A stretch of 64,000 nucleotides of DNA from Heliomicrobium modesticaldum Ice1 (lineage in GTDB: Bacteria > Bacillota > Desulfitobacteriia > Heliobacteriales > Heliobacteriaceae), in NCBI RefSeq assembly GCF_000019165.1, contig NC_010337.2, positions 351,501 to 415,500 of the forward strand, in the 5' to 3' direction. Position numbers and translations under genes: made by a program. The notes under the pieces were generated by a model that saw only the letters and a program-made list of their open reading frames with translations, ran no database searches and had not been told where the DNA came from. Shown in pieces: positions 25,734-34,147 of this stretch; position 1 is the stretch's first letter; each line of letters opens with the position of its first letter.

Positions 25734-26933
25734 TTGCACCCATCTCCGCTATTTTCGATCATGCGCCTCCTGCCGATCGCCTTTTTCCTCCTCATCAACT
25801 ACCTCTCCTACATGGCTCTCGTCCGCTGGATGCCCTTTTTCCGACCGGGACGCTGGCGAGTCGCCTTCGTGATCATCGCCTTCCTCTCAGCGCTGCCGCC
25901 CCTGTACAGCGTGGCGACAGGCTTCCAGACCCAGGAGGCCTGGTTGCGCATCGCCTATTACCCCGCTTTCGCTTGGAACATCGGCCAGCTCATCTTCCTC
26001 TTGGCTGTTCCCCTCGTCTTCATCTTCAAACGCCTCCAAAGTTCCCCGGAGGCGGAGGCCCAACAGGAGTCCCAATCCCACGTCCATCTGCCGGAGAAGG
26101 TGACGCGCCGACAACTGCTGCAAGGCGCCATCACCGCCGTCCCCTTCTTCGCCCTCACGGTCGCCGCCGACGGTGTGCTCATCGGCGACAACCGTGTCGT
26201 CACCCGCACCTACCCTGTGACCATCCCCGGTCTTTCTCCACACCTCGACGGGCTCCGCCTCGTCCAGATTTCCGACGTCCATCTGGGTACCTTCTTCCCG
26301 CTTGACCGCCTCGATGACGCCTTGGAACTCGTGGAGAAACAAAAACCGGACATCTTGACCATCACCGGCGACTATGTAGACGACGTGACACTCCTGCACG
26401 AGGCAATCAGGCGAACGGAACAGGTCTCCGCCACCTTGGGCAGCTATTACTGCCTCGGCAACCACGAGCACTACCGAGACCTTGATAAAGTGAGAGGCGC
26501 CTTCCGGAGCAGCTCGATCCGACACTTGGACAACAGTTGCTCCACCGTTGAGAACTCGCTCTGCCTGCTCGGCATCGACTACCCCTTCACAGGCCGCGGC
26601 GAAGACAACCGGGCAGCCGTTACGGAACGGATGCTCGACAAGGCCCTGTCCGGCGCGCCGGCAGAGGTGCCGAAAATCCTGCTCACTCACCACCCCGACG
26701 GGTTCAATGCAGCCCGAAAAAGGGGGGTCGCCCTCTCCCTAGCCGGCCACACCCATGGCGGACAGGTGGGCATCGGCGACCGCTCCCTCTTCCCCTTCGC
26801 CATGGCCTATATGCGCGGCTGGTATGGCGATGACGAGCACAAGCTCTTCGTCCACAGCGGCCTCGGTCACTGGATGCCCTTCCGCTTGGGTTGTCCTTCT
26901 GAGATCGTCACCTTTGTGTTGCGGAGCGCCTAA
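25734..26933 (+). CDS. Membrane-anchored metallophosphoesterase (YkuE/YaeI-like)
   Basis: 399 aa. Three to four N-terminal membrane helices (residues 10-105) and a further RRQLLQG plus hydrophobic segment precede a calcineurin-like phosphoesterase domain: ISDVHLG, ITGDYVDD, LGNHEHYRD, LLTHHPD and LAGHTHGGQVG supply the two-metal site. Family members act at the membrane, for example on UDP-diacylglucosamine-like or phosphatidyl substrates; the substrate here is unknown. The start is TTG at 25734 with AAGGAGG 8 nt upstream. Confidence 0.9.
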   Translation: MHPSPLFSIMRLLPIAFFLLINYLSYMALVRWMPFFRPGRWRVAFVIIAFLSALPPLYSVATGFQTQEAWLRIAYYPAFAWNIGQLIFLLAVPLVFIFKRLQSSPEAEAQQESQSHVHLPEKVTRRQLLQGAITAVPFFALTVAADGVLIGDNRVVTRTYPVTIPGLSPHLDGLRLVQISDVHLGTFFPLDRLDDALELVEKQKPDILTITGDYVDDVTLLHEAIRRTEQVSATLGSYYCLGNHEHYRDLDKVRGAFRSSSIRHLDNSCSTVENSLCLLGIDYPFTGRGEDNRAAVTERMLDKALSGAPAEVPKILLTHHPDGFNAARKRGVALSLAGHTHGGQVGIGDRSLFPFAMAYMRGWYGDDEHKLFVHSGLGHWMPFRLGCPSEIVTFVLRSA

Positions 26934-26960
26934 AGGTTTTTCTTTTCCATTTATCCCCTC

Positions 26961-26989
26961 TTGCTTTGAACGGCCGAATCGCCTATACT
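26961..26989 (+). promoter_or_regulatory. Promoter of the RNase P RNA gene
   Basis: TTGCTT (26961-26966) and TATACT (26984-26989) are exactly 17 nt apart, about 40 nt upstream of the mature RNA. Confidence 0.65.
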
Positions 26990-27030
26990 GATTAAGCATC
27001 TTTTGAGGTGCCCAAAACAGAAGAGCAAAA

Positions 27031-27404
27031 AAGAGTATGGTGGATAGTCGCGGTTTCTGCTTCGCAGGGATCGAGGAAATTCGAGACACGCCCACGACCG
27101 CTTCGGCGGTCGCGGAGTATGGTGCCTGGCGCAAGCCAGGGCAGGGCGACCTGACGACGGCAAAAGCGTCTCTTCGGAGAAGCGAGTCGCCATAAAGTGC
27201 CACAGAAACGATGTTCCCCGGCGACGGGGAAGTGCAAGGGTAAACTCCACCAGCGTGCAACCCAAATAGGCGGCGTCCAGCCGCGGGTAGGGGCACCCGC
27301 TGCGGCGGGAAGGAAGTCAGGCCCTAGGGAGCAGCTTCCTTAGACAAATGACTATCCAACGGCGTAAGCCGGGGACAGAATCTCGATTACAGCCATACTC
27401 TTTT
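27031..27404 (+). ncRNA. rnpB: RNase P RNA
   Basis: The catalytic RNA of RNase P, which trims tRNA 5' ends. Helix P1 closes the molecule: GAGTATGG (27033-27040) pairs with CCATACTC (27393-27400). The universally conserved GAGGAAA element occurs near 27070, AGTGCCACAGAAAC near 27197 and GGGGACAGAATC near 27371. The P4 arms vary together: ATTCGAGA follows GAGGAAA and TCTCGAT follows ACAGAA, replacing the common GTCCGGG/CCCGGC pair. An inner pair GGATAGTC/GACTATCC is perfect. Length about 370 nt. Ends are placed to within a few bases. Confidence 0.92.
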
Positions 27405-27410
27405 TTCTAA

Positions 27411-27450
27411 AACGGCCGGAGGTCTACACCTCCGGCCGTTTATTTTTTTG
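27411..27450 (+). terminator. Terminator after rnpB
   Basis: A 12-bp perfect stem (27411-27422 with 27429-27440) is followed by TATTTTTTTG. Confidence 0.9.
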
Positions 27451-27528
27451 CCTCGATAACGACTTTTCCCGCGACGGCGCGGCAACACTAGCATCGCTGT
27501 AGAGGGAGGAATCGAGGAGGGAGCGTCC

Positions 27529-28659
27529 GTGCCGAGAATCGTCTCCATCGCATCCGCCGTGCCGGACCACGTCTTTTACCAAGAAGATATCTGCCATGCC
27601 GTGCAGCAGATGTTCTCCGCCTCTTTCCGCGACCTAGAACGACTGCTGCCGATCTTTCAAAACGCGCAGATCGACAAGCGCCACTTCTGCGTTCCCATGG
27701 ACTGGTTTCAGCAAAACCACAGCTTCGCCGAGAAAAACAGCCTCTACATCGAAAACGCCGTCGACCTGGGTGTTCGCGCCGTCACGCAATGCCTCAACAA
27801 CGCCGGTCTCGCGCCAGAAGATGTGGATTGCTTTCTCTTTGTTTCCTCTACGGGGATCGCCACCCCGACGATCGATGTGCGCATCGCCAACAAGCTTGCG
27901 ATGAAACCATCCTTGCGCCGCCTCCCCTTGTGGGGGTTAGGCTGCGCAGGCGGCTGCGCAGGCGTGGCCCGGGCCGCCGAGCTGGCCATCGCCCGTCCGG
28001 GCCGCCCCGTACTGCTCCTCACCCTGGAATTGTGCGGCCTTACCTTCCTCTGGGGCGATCGCTCGAAAGGGAACCTGATCGCCACCTCCCTCTTCGGCGA
28101 CGGGGCTGCTGCCGCTGTGATCGTAGAGGACGGACAGACCGCCGCCAGCGATGGCGCTTCTCCAAGTCCTGCCCTTTCTCCCCAGATCATCGCTTCCCAG
28201 ACAACCTGTTGGCCCGACACCCTCGACATCATGGGCTGGGACGTGCAAGACGAGGGCTTGAAGGTGATCTTCTCGCGAGACATCCCTGCCTTTGTATTGC
28301 GCCACATCCCGCCGGCGGTGGACGCCTTTCTCCGGGAACAGGGGCTGGAGCGTTCGGCCATCGACCGCCTGATCGCCCACCCCGGCGGCGCTAAAGTGAT
28401 CAGCGCCTATGAAGAATGCCTCGGCCTCTCATCGGAACAGACGCGCCTGAGCCGCCAGGTGCTGCGCGAGTATGGCAACATGTCGTCGGCGACAATCCTC
28501 TTTGTTCTGGAAAGGGCGATGGAAGAACGGTCCGCCGAAAATTGCGGCGGCGACAGTTGTGGAAATCACGGCGGCGGCGGTATTTGCAGAGGCGAATACG
28601 CATTGATGACTGCACTGGGGCCGGGCTTTTGTTCGGAACTGGCGCTCTTGCGTTGGTGA
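27529..28659 (+). CDS. Type III polyketide synthase (alkylpyrone/chalcone-synthase family)
   Basis: 376 aa. The catalytic triad of the family is visible: Cys139 in LWGLGCAGGCAGVARAAEL, the His in LIAHPGGAKVI near residue 285 and the Asn in YGNMSSATILFVLE near residue 323. Such enzymes extend fatty acyl starters with malonyl-CoA to alkylpyrones or alkylresorcinols. The gene at 28717 encodes an ICMT-type methyltransferase, the same pairing as bcsA-ypbQ (bpsA-bpsB) in Bacillus subtilis, so the product is probably an O-methylated alkylpyrone in the membrane. The start is GTG behind GGAGG. Confidence 0.93.
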   Translation: MPRIVSIASAVPDHVFYQEDICHAVQQMFSASFRDLERLLPIFQNAQIDKRHFCVPMDWFQQNHSFAEKNSLYIENAVDLGVRAVTQCLNNAGLAPEDVDCFLFVSSTGIATPTIDVRIANKLAMKPSLRRLPLWGLGCAGGCAGVARAAELAIARPGRPVLLLTLELCGLTFLWGDRSKGNLIATSLFGDGAAAAVIVEDGQTAASDGASPSPALSPQIIASQTTCWPDTLDIMGWDVQDEGLKVIFSRDIPAFVLRHIPPAVDAFLREQGLERSAIDRLIAHPGGAKVISAYEECLGLSSEQTRLSRQVLREYGNMSSATILFVLERAMEERSAENCGGDSCGNHGGGGICRGEYALMTALGPGFCSELALLRW

Positions 28660-28716
28660 ACGCTGCTCTTTTGCAGATCCTGCCCTTCGCTGACCAGAGG
28701 AAAGCCTGAAGGAGGC

Positions 28717-29259
28717 ATGACGTTGCTCGTCTTCTTCGCCTTGTTCTCGTTCGTGCTGGCCCAGCGGGTGGTCGAACTGGCCATCGCCCGGCGAAACGCC
28801 CGCCGCATGACCGCCAAAGGAGCCGTCGAGGTGGGGCATGCGCACTATCGATACCTGGTGGCCTTACATGTCTGCTTCTTTGCCGCCTTAATGACGGAAG
28901 TGCTCGTGCTGGGCCGAAAGCCGCCTCAGTGGTGGATGGCGCCGGCGGCGGCCTTCCTCATCGCCCAGGGGCTTCGCTACTGGTGCATGACCAGCCTGGG
29001 TCATTTCTGGAACACGCGCATCTTTGTCCTCCCCGGCGCCAATGCCATCCGACGTGGTCCCTACCGATTTTTCCGTCATCCCAACTACCTGGCCGTCGTT
29101 ACGGAACTGCTCTGCATCCCCCTCCTGTTCGGCGCATGGATAACGGCGGCTGTGATTTCCATCGTCAATCTCTACCTGCTGTCGGTGCGCATTCAGGCGG
29201 AAGAGGCCGCCTTGGCCGAAGCGACCGATTATGGCGAAGTCTTTCGCTCTTCCCCATAG
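28717..29259 (+). CDS. Isoprenylcysteine carboxyl methyltransferase-family protein (YpbQ-like)
   Basis: 180 aa with four to five membrane helices. The ICMT/PEMT signature is near the C-terminus: RRGPYRFFRHPNYLAVV, followed by the Glu residues of IQAEEAALAEAT. These enzymes use SAM to methylate membrane-embedded substrates. The partner polyketide synthase ends 57 nt upstream, which points to methylation of its pyrone product. GGAGG lies before the ATG. Confidence 0.9.
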   Translation: MTLLVFFALFSFVLAQRVVELAIARRNARRMTAKGAVEVGHAHYRYLVALHVCFFAALMTEVLVLGRKPPQWWMAPAAAFLIAQGLRYWCMTSLGHFWNTRIFVLPGANAIRRGPYRFFRHPNYLAVVTELLCIPLLFGAWITAAVISIVNLYLLSVRIQAEEAALAEATDYGEVFRSSP

Positions 29260-29331
29260 GGGGGCTTCATGGGACTCCCCATTTCTTATCGGAAGACGGC
29301 TGAGCCGGTGATCTCATGAACAGCAGCCTGT

Positions 29332-31146
29332 TTACCGCTCACCAGAGCGAAAGGGCGTGAGGGAGATATGATGTTTTTGCATCCGCGCAGAAAGGGCAGG
29401 CCGGTTCAACCCCAGCATCCGCGCTGTTTCCACCAAGTCGCCGCCCGTCTCCTGAAGGGCAGACTCGATGATTTTCTTTTCCACGTTTTCCAAGGAGAAA
29501 GGGCCGGCGATCGTCAGGGTAACGCCGTCGCTCTGAAGACAGCGTTCATGGGGCGTCCTTCTTCCAGACCCGGCCTTTGTTCCATCCCCTTCGGCAATCT
29601 TCTCCCGCTCCGCGGCAGATGATGGTTGGTCCTCCCCCGCTCCCGTCTCGACCCGCCTGCGGCGGCGGGAGGTATACAACAACAGCTCCTTGCCCTGGTT
29701 GAGCACCACTGTCTCGCCCGGTCTCTCCTGCGCTGGCAAATTGGCCTTATCTGACCTCCGCTGTGCGGTGCCGCTGTCTTGCTTAGACAGCAGGGGAGTG
29801 CCATCCCGCGTCACTGATGAGACAGCGATGTCCCCTTGCTCGTGTGGCACCGCGCCGACCTGAGTAACCACTTCGCCGGACCGCCGGTTCTGATCGCCTC
29901 TCCTTGTGGAGGCAGCCGCGCCGTTCGCCGAAGATGTGTTCAATCCCGTTTCTTTTTGACCGATGCACGGTGGATCGACAGCAGTCAATTCGGCAGCGGT
30001 GATCCACTCCCCACGGGTGATGATGACCGCCCGCTCGATCCGGTTGGCCAATTCCCGCACGTTGCCCGGCCAGGCATAGCCGGTCAGGATGTGGACGGCG
30101 TCGGCTGTAAATCCCCGGATCCGACCGCGCGGTTCATAACGGCACAAAAAATGCCGGGCCAAGTCGGCGATGTCCTCTTTGCGCACCGATAAAGGCGGCA
30201 GATGGATCGGGATCACATTGAGCCGGTAGTAGAGATCCTCCCGCATCCGTCCCTCCCGTACGGCATCGGCCAAGCTCCGGCTGGAGGCGACGATCACACG
30301 CACATCGACAGCCAACTGTCTTGTCCCGCCGATCCGGGTGAAAGCACCGTCTTCCAGCACACGGCACAGCCTCACCTGCAGATCAAGGGGTAACAGTTCA
30401 ATATCCCGGATCAAGAGAGTCCCCCGGTGGGCCAGTTCCAACCGTCCCGACCGAACCTTCGCTTCATTACCCGCCTTCGCAGGACCGGGCGGTTCCCAGC
30501 CAAACAGCTCGCTTTCGAGCAGGTTGGGCGGGATGGCTGCGCAGGGGAAGACGACAAAGGGGTATTCGCGACGGCGGCTTTGGTGATGGATCGCCCGGGC
30601 GACAACCTCCTTTCCCGTTCCCGCCTCGCCCACCACGGTGACAGGTGCCCGGGCGTCAGCCACCTGAGCGATGAGTTCCCGGATGGCGCGCATGGCCGGG
30701 CTGACGCCGATCAACTCCACGTTCTCCCGCCTCCCGGCTGCTTCCAGGCGCAGGAAACGCACCTCCTGCCGCAAAGACTCTATTTCGAGCGCCTTTTCCA
30801 AGGCTAAGCGGAGTTCGTCGAGGCTAAATGGCTTTTGCAGGTAATCGCGCGCCCCCAAGCGCTGCGCTTCCAAGGCCGTCTCGGCCGATGCCTGACCAGT
30901 AAGGACGAGGAAGGGCACATTAGAACGGACGCCGAGCAGGCGGTGCAAGACCGGCATGCCTTCCGACCCCGGTCCGTCCAGGTCGACGATCACCAGGTTC
31001 ACCGCTTCCCTTTCCAACTGCTGCACCGCCTCATTCCCGTTCTGCACCGAGATGACCCTGTAGCCGACTCGGCTCAGTCCCCGCGCCAAGACCCACCGCA
31101 GGTGCTCCTCGGGACTGAGCAGCAACAAGACGCCTTGCATCGGCAC
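29332..31146 (-). CDS. Degenerate NtrC-family response regulator lacking GAFTGA
   Basis: 604 aa. Domain order: receiver (1-120), AAA+ (about 145-375), a long low-complexity linker (about 390-545) and a Fis-type helix-turn-helix (LVETARMLGLNRPALSARM). The receiver keeps an Asp in VDLDGPGSEG and the Thr and Lys of LTGQ and LQKPF, but the paired N-terminal acids are replaced. Walker A is intact (GEAGTGKE). After ESELFG the sigma-54-contacting GAFTGA is absent, and Walker B reads GTLLIRDIELLP rather than GTLFLDE. It is therefore unlikely to remodel sigma-54 polymerase in the usual way. The kinase-like gene lies 81 nt upstream in the same operon. Confidence 0.88.
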   Translation of the reverse strand: MPMQGVLLLLSPEEHLRWVLARGLSRVGYRVISVQNGNEAVQQLEREAVNLVIVDLDGPGSEGMPVLHRLLGVRSNVPFLVLTGQASAETALEAQRLGARDYLQKPFSLDELRLALEKALEIESLRQEVRFLRLEAAGRRENVELIGVSPAMRAIRELIAQVADARAPVTVVGEAGTGKEVVARAIHHQSRRREYPFVVFPCAAIPPNLLESELFGWEPPGPAKAGNEAKVRSGRLELAHRGTLLIRDIELLPLDLQVRLCRVLEDGAFTRIGGTRQLAVDVRVIVASSRSLADAVREGRMREDLYYRLNVIPIHLPPLSVRKEDIADLARHFLCRYEPRGRIRGFTADAVHILTGYAWPGNVRELANRIERAVIITRGEWITAAELTAVDPPCIGQKETGLNTSSANGAAASTRRGDQNRRSGEVVTQVGAVPHEQGDIAVSSVTRDGTPLLSKQDSGTAQRRSDKANLPAQERPGETVVLNQGKELLLYTSRRRRRVETGAGEDQPSSAAEREKIAEGDGTKAGSGRRTPHERCLQSDGVTLTIAGPFSLENVEKKIIESALQETGGDLVETARMLGLNRPALSARMQKHHISLTPFRSGER

Positions 31147-31227
31147 CTTCCCCTCCCGCCGCCTTTTCGGCTAATTTACAGTCCTTGGCTGTTTCGACTG
31201 AAACGACTGGCCGTCTACCTGTCTTGA

Positions 31228-32619
31228 TCATTCCCTTGCGCCGGCGTACAAGGGCCGGACGCTATCCATCTCATTCTTTTTCGATTCGATGGCGCTCCCT
31301 CGGTGAGAACTCTCCAGCTCCTCATCTCCAGTGCCGTTTTGGGCGGGGGCAGCAGGCGCAGGACGAAGCAAGAACCCTTTGTCTCGCAGAAAACGTTCCG
31401 GCTCCGCTGCTGTAAAGACCGGGGGCATCCGCAACACCACCTGTACCTCTCCGGTAGCGCCGGGGGTGATGACGACCCTGCCTCCTTGCGCCTCGATGGC
31501 CAGGCGAGCCAGATGTCCCTCCGGAGATGCCGTCAATTCCCTCGCCCCTCGCAGGTGACATTCGAGGGTGCACCCGATTTCTCCACCGTTGCCTTTTACC
31601 ATGTTCTCATCGTTCCTTTTATAGGCGCCATCTGCTTCGACTGCAGGGACTGTTTTTTCAGGCGCCACGTTGATCCGAACATGGAGCTGTCCTGTTACAT
31701 CGGGACGGCAAAGTCCCACCAAAAGCCGGCATATCGCCTCAGCCAGGCGTTCCCCCTCTGCCCAGACCTTGAGCGGCACCTGCTGTCGGAAGACTTCTTG
31801 GCTCACAGCATAACCCGGAAGGCGTTTGCGGAACCGTTCCAGCACCCCGTCGACCAGGACGGAAAGGTCCAGCCAATCTGGAGGGGTCCCGTCGACCTGC
31901 AACAGCCCGATGGCCTCCCGGAGGTACTGCTGCTGGCGCTGCGCCTCGACGGCGATGATCCGCGTGTGGAGAATGATGTCGGTGCGGTAACCAAACTCCT
32001 CTTCTAACACCTGGACGGCGCAACGGATGACGCCGAGGGAGTGGTTGAGGGGGGGAACCAGTTCGTCGAGCAGTCGGGCAGGTGCGGAGCATTGGCCGGG
32101 GCATGGCCGTACATCGAACATAAGACCGCCCTTGTCATGGAGAGTAACCGGGCGTTCAGGCCCAGCCTCCTCGTCATCTCCCTTGCCTCCCGCTCCTTCC
32201 TCCTGCTCATCATCCCACCTGCGCTCCCCGTCCCGATTGTTCTTCTCATCCCGGATGTCCCAGCGCAGTGCCTCAAGGTCTCCCTCGTCGTGACCATCCT
32301 CCTCACCGTCAAAACCGCTCTTTTTTCGAGTCGCCCAGAAGCCGATCACCAAAAAGAGGGCCAAAAGGGCAGCCACCCATTCGCGACCATCCAGCAATCT
32401 GCTGAGAAAACCCCCACGGGGAAAAAGAAACACCCCAACCAGGGCCGCAATCGTCATGGCAGCGGCCGTCAGGGTGATCATCAAAAGCGATTTGCGCCGA
32501 GGGTTCACAACAACACCTCGCTCTCGCTCATTCGTTCGGCTCCGAGGCGAGGCCCGGTTGGCGGGATAGAAGCCGAGGAAATTGCCGATGACCACCGAAA
32601 AACCGAAGGCCAGCGCCAT
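31228..32619 (-). CDS. Histidine-kinase-like membrane protein, degenerate
   Basis: 463 aa. Two N-terminal membrane helices (MITLTAAAMTIAALVGVFLF and WVAALLALFLVIGFW) are followed by an acidic charged linker, then a DHp-like helix pair with LNHSLGVIRCAVQVL carrying a possible phospho-His. The C-terminal region resembles an HATPase fold only in parts (EGHLARLAIEAQGGRVVI); no clear N or G boxes are seen. It precedes and probably partners the NtrC-like gene. The start is uncertain: ATG 32619 has GGAGG only 2 nt away, while GTG 32508 is an alternative just before the first helix. Confidence 0.6.
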   Translation of the reverse strand: MALAFGFSVVIGNFLGFYPANRASPRSRTNERERGVVVNPRRKSLLMITLTAAAMTIAALVGVFLFPRGGFLSRLLDGREWVAALLALFLVIGFWATRKKSGFDGEEDGHDEGDLEALRWDIRDEKNNRDGERRWDDEQEEGAGGKGDDEEAGPERPVTLHDKGGLMFDVRPCPGQCSAPARLLDELVPPLNHSLGVIRCAVQVLEEEFGYRTDIILHTRIIAVEAQRQQQYLREAIGLLQVDGTPPDWLDLSVLVDGVLERFRKRLPGYAVSQEVFRQQVPLKVWAEGERLAEAICRLLVGLCRPDVTGQLHVRINVAPEKTVPAVEADGAYKRNDENMVKGNGGEIGCTLECHLRGARELTASPEGHLARLAIEAQGGRVVITPGATGEVQVVLRMPPVFTAAEPERFLRDKGFLLRPAPAAPAQNGTGDEELESSHRGSAIESKKNEMDSVRPLYAGARE

Positions 32620-33027
32620 CGCCTCCGAAAGATCTCGATCTGCCGGCGGCCCTGGACGACAAAAAAGTTCCGCACACTACTGTATTCAAGGGTCGTCCCG
32701 GTTATGTTCGTCCTGTACTCCGGTTGGACCATCGGACGGACCGCTTTCATTACAGCGATCAGCTCCCCCCAGGCCGATTGCAACAGTCGCAGGTCAGGGG
32801 GCTCGCGCTCCCATGTGACAAATCATTAAATGATGTTTCTGAAAATCTTCTAAAGATGCTGCCTAAGTAAGCGAAAAAAGAAATTAGCACAAAAATGCAT
32901 TGAGATTTTACTTTATATGCAAAAAATACTTAAAACTGCATTTAACAACCTTAACGTAAAACCCTTTAACCTTGGTATATAATCACTTGTGAAAGGATTG
33001 ATTACATTTTAAGGGAGTGCATAAAGA
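32620..33027. other. Intergenic region, partly AT-rich, no convincing gene
   Basis: Divergent gap between the kinase-like gene and the 94-aa gene. Bases 32820-33000 are clearly AT-rich relative to the flanks and hold a TATAAT -10 candidate for the plus strand at 32978-32983, with no good -35. I see no RNA structure or gene here. Confidence 0.5.
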
Positions 33028-33312
33028 ATGAACCAAACGGTGCATCATTGGCTTCTGTTGCGCTCCTCGAGTGAACCAGGCATGTATTCGATACTCGACT
33101 TCGGACCATCGGAAAGTGACATTCGACGGACGCGCCGGGATTATCTCGAGTTGAACATCTACCCGAAAAATGCCTTGGTCTTGATCCAGGCAAAAAGCTC
33201 GACGGAGGCCTTGAGAAAAGCGCGCGCCACAGAACGACTGAAAGCAATACCTCTTTCCCACTATTATCAATGGTCAAAGGAAAGCCCTGCACTGTCAACA
33301 GAGCGTTGCTAG
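33028..33312 (+). CDS. Hypothetical 94-aa protein
   Basis: 94 aa, soluble, basic, no Cys motif beyond a terminal Cys. It reads as a mixed alpha/beta protein (YLELNIYPKNALVLIQAKSS, then a helix TEALRKARATERLKAI). AAGGGAGTG precedes the ATG. It stands alone between the kinase-like gene and the T-box leader. Function not recognised. Confidence 0.6.
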   Translation: MNQTVHHWLLLRSSSEPGMYSILDFGPSESDIRRTRRDYLELNIYPKNALVLIQAKSSTEALRKARATERLKAIPLSHYYQWSKESPALSTERC

Positions 33313-33459
33313 AATGCGGTTGCCGACCACTCCATTGGATCATTATCGGGGAAGCGCGCCAGCCTGCCCGAAAAAATTTCTATTCCCCCCATTGCCAGGA
33401 CAGCCCTTCTCATGCTAGAATAACGCCAATCCAATTGAATCAGGTTCTTAATGGAAAAA

Positions 33460-33784
33460 CGATGAAAAGGTAAAGTACCCTTATGGCTTCAGCCCAGAGA
33501 GCCGGGGACAGGTGAAAGCCCGGTCTGCAAGCGATAAGGCGAAGTTCACCTTGGAGTTGCCCGCTGAAGACTCTCCCTCCGAACGCATCGGCAGCGCGAG
33601 AGTTGGTAGGTGAGGCCGGATCTTCCACCGTTATGGGGAAGGGGGTATCGGTGAGGCGCTATGCCTTGGCCCGTACCTTAATGAAGGAGGGCTTGTTGGG
33701 CGCAGTCCCGAAGAGCCAATGAGGGTGGTACCGCGGGTGATGATCCCGTCCCTTGTCGCCAGACAAGGGACGGGATTTTTTATT
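33460..33784 (+). promoter_or_regulatory. T-box leader with terminator, specifier read as UUC (Phe)
   Basis: A T-box riboswitch. The antiterminator signature GGGTGGTACCGCGG is at 33723-33736. The distal stem I motifs AGAGAGCCGGG and GGTGAAAGCCCGG are near 33518-33550 upstream of the specifier loop. The loop reads GAAG-TTC-ACCTTGGAG, which aligns with known leaders of the form GAAC-codon-ACCTTTGAG, so the specifier is TTC at 33545-33547 (Phe). A 15-bp perfect terminator stem (33743-33757 with 33762-33776) and T run end the leader. Uncharged tRNA-Phe would allow read-through into the symporter operon. A one-base shift to GTT (Val) is the main alternative. The 5' end is approximate. Confidence 0.88.
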
Positions 33785-33886
33785 TTGTCCTGTTACTGTT
33801 TTAACGGGGTCTGTTTCAACTTATTTCGTTGCAACCTGTCACTGATTTTAATAAAAATTAACAGCGCAAAGGAGGTGGAAAACAAG

Positions 33887-33994
33887 ATGCTCGGACTGCA
33901 CGATCCCTGGATTGCAGGCGCCTACCTGCTCTGTATCGCCTCGACGCTGCTCTGTGTCGGCTACGCCTACTGGGGCCAGCACCAAGGAGAATAA
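33887..33994 (+). CDS. Symporter small accessory protein (35 aa)
   Basis: 35 aa with one membrane helix: LHDPWIAGAYLLCIASTLLC lies near the N-terminus. The DPW/Y-LLC pattern matches micro-subunits annotated next to SSS-family symporters. AAGGAGG lies 10 nt before the ATG. It sits between the T-box leader and the symporter gene, so all three form one regulated unit. It probably stabilises or assists the symporter. Confidence 0.8.
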   Translation: MLGLHDPWIAGAYLLCIASTLLCVGYAYWGQHQGE

Positions 33995-34147
33995 GGCGCG
34001 ATCGCTGCTCCTGAACGAGAGCGTTCAGCGAATGCGCCAAAAAAGGGCCGATCATTCTCGGAAGATTCAGAAAACATCGATCGCACTAATCTTTTGATTT
34101 GACCGATCATCGGATTTCACACAAGCACAAACGGGAGGGATGGCAAA

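Noticed and set aside
32505-32783. A 92-codon minus-strand frame overlapping the kinase-like gene start
   Set aside because: No good ribosome site, overlaps the longer frame and shows no recognisable domain.
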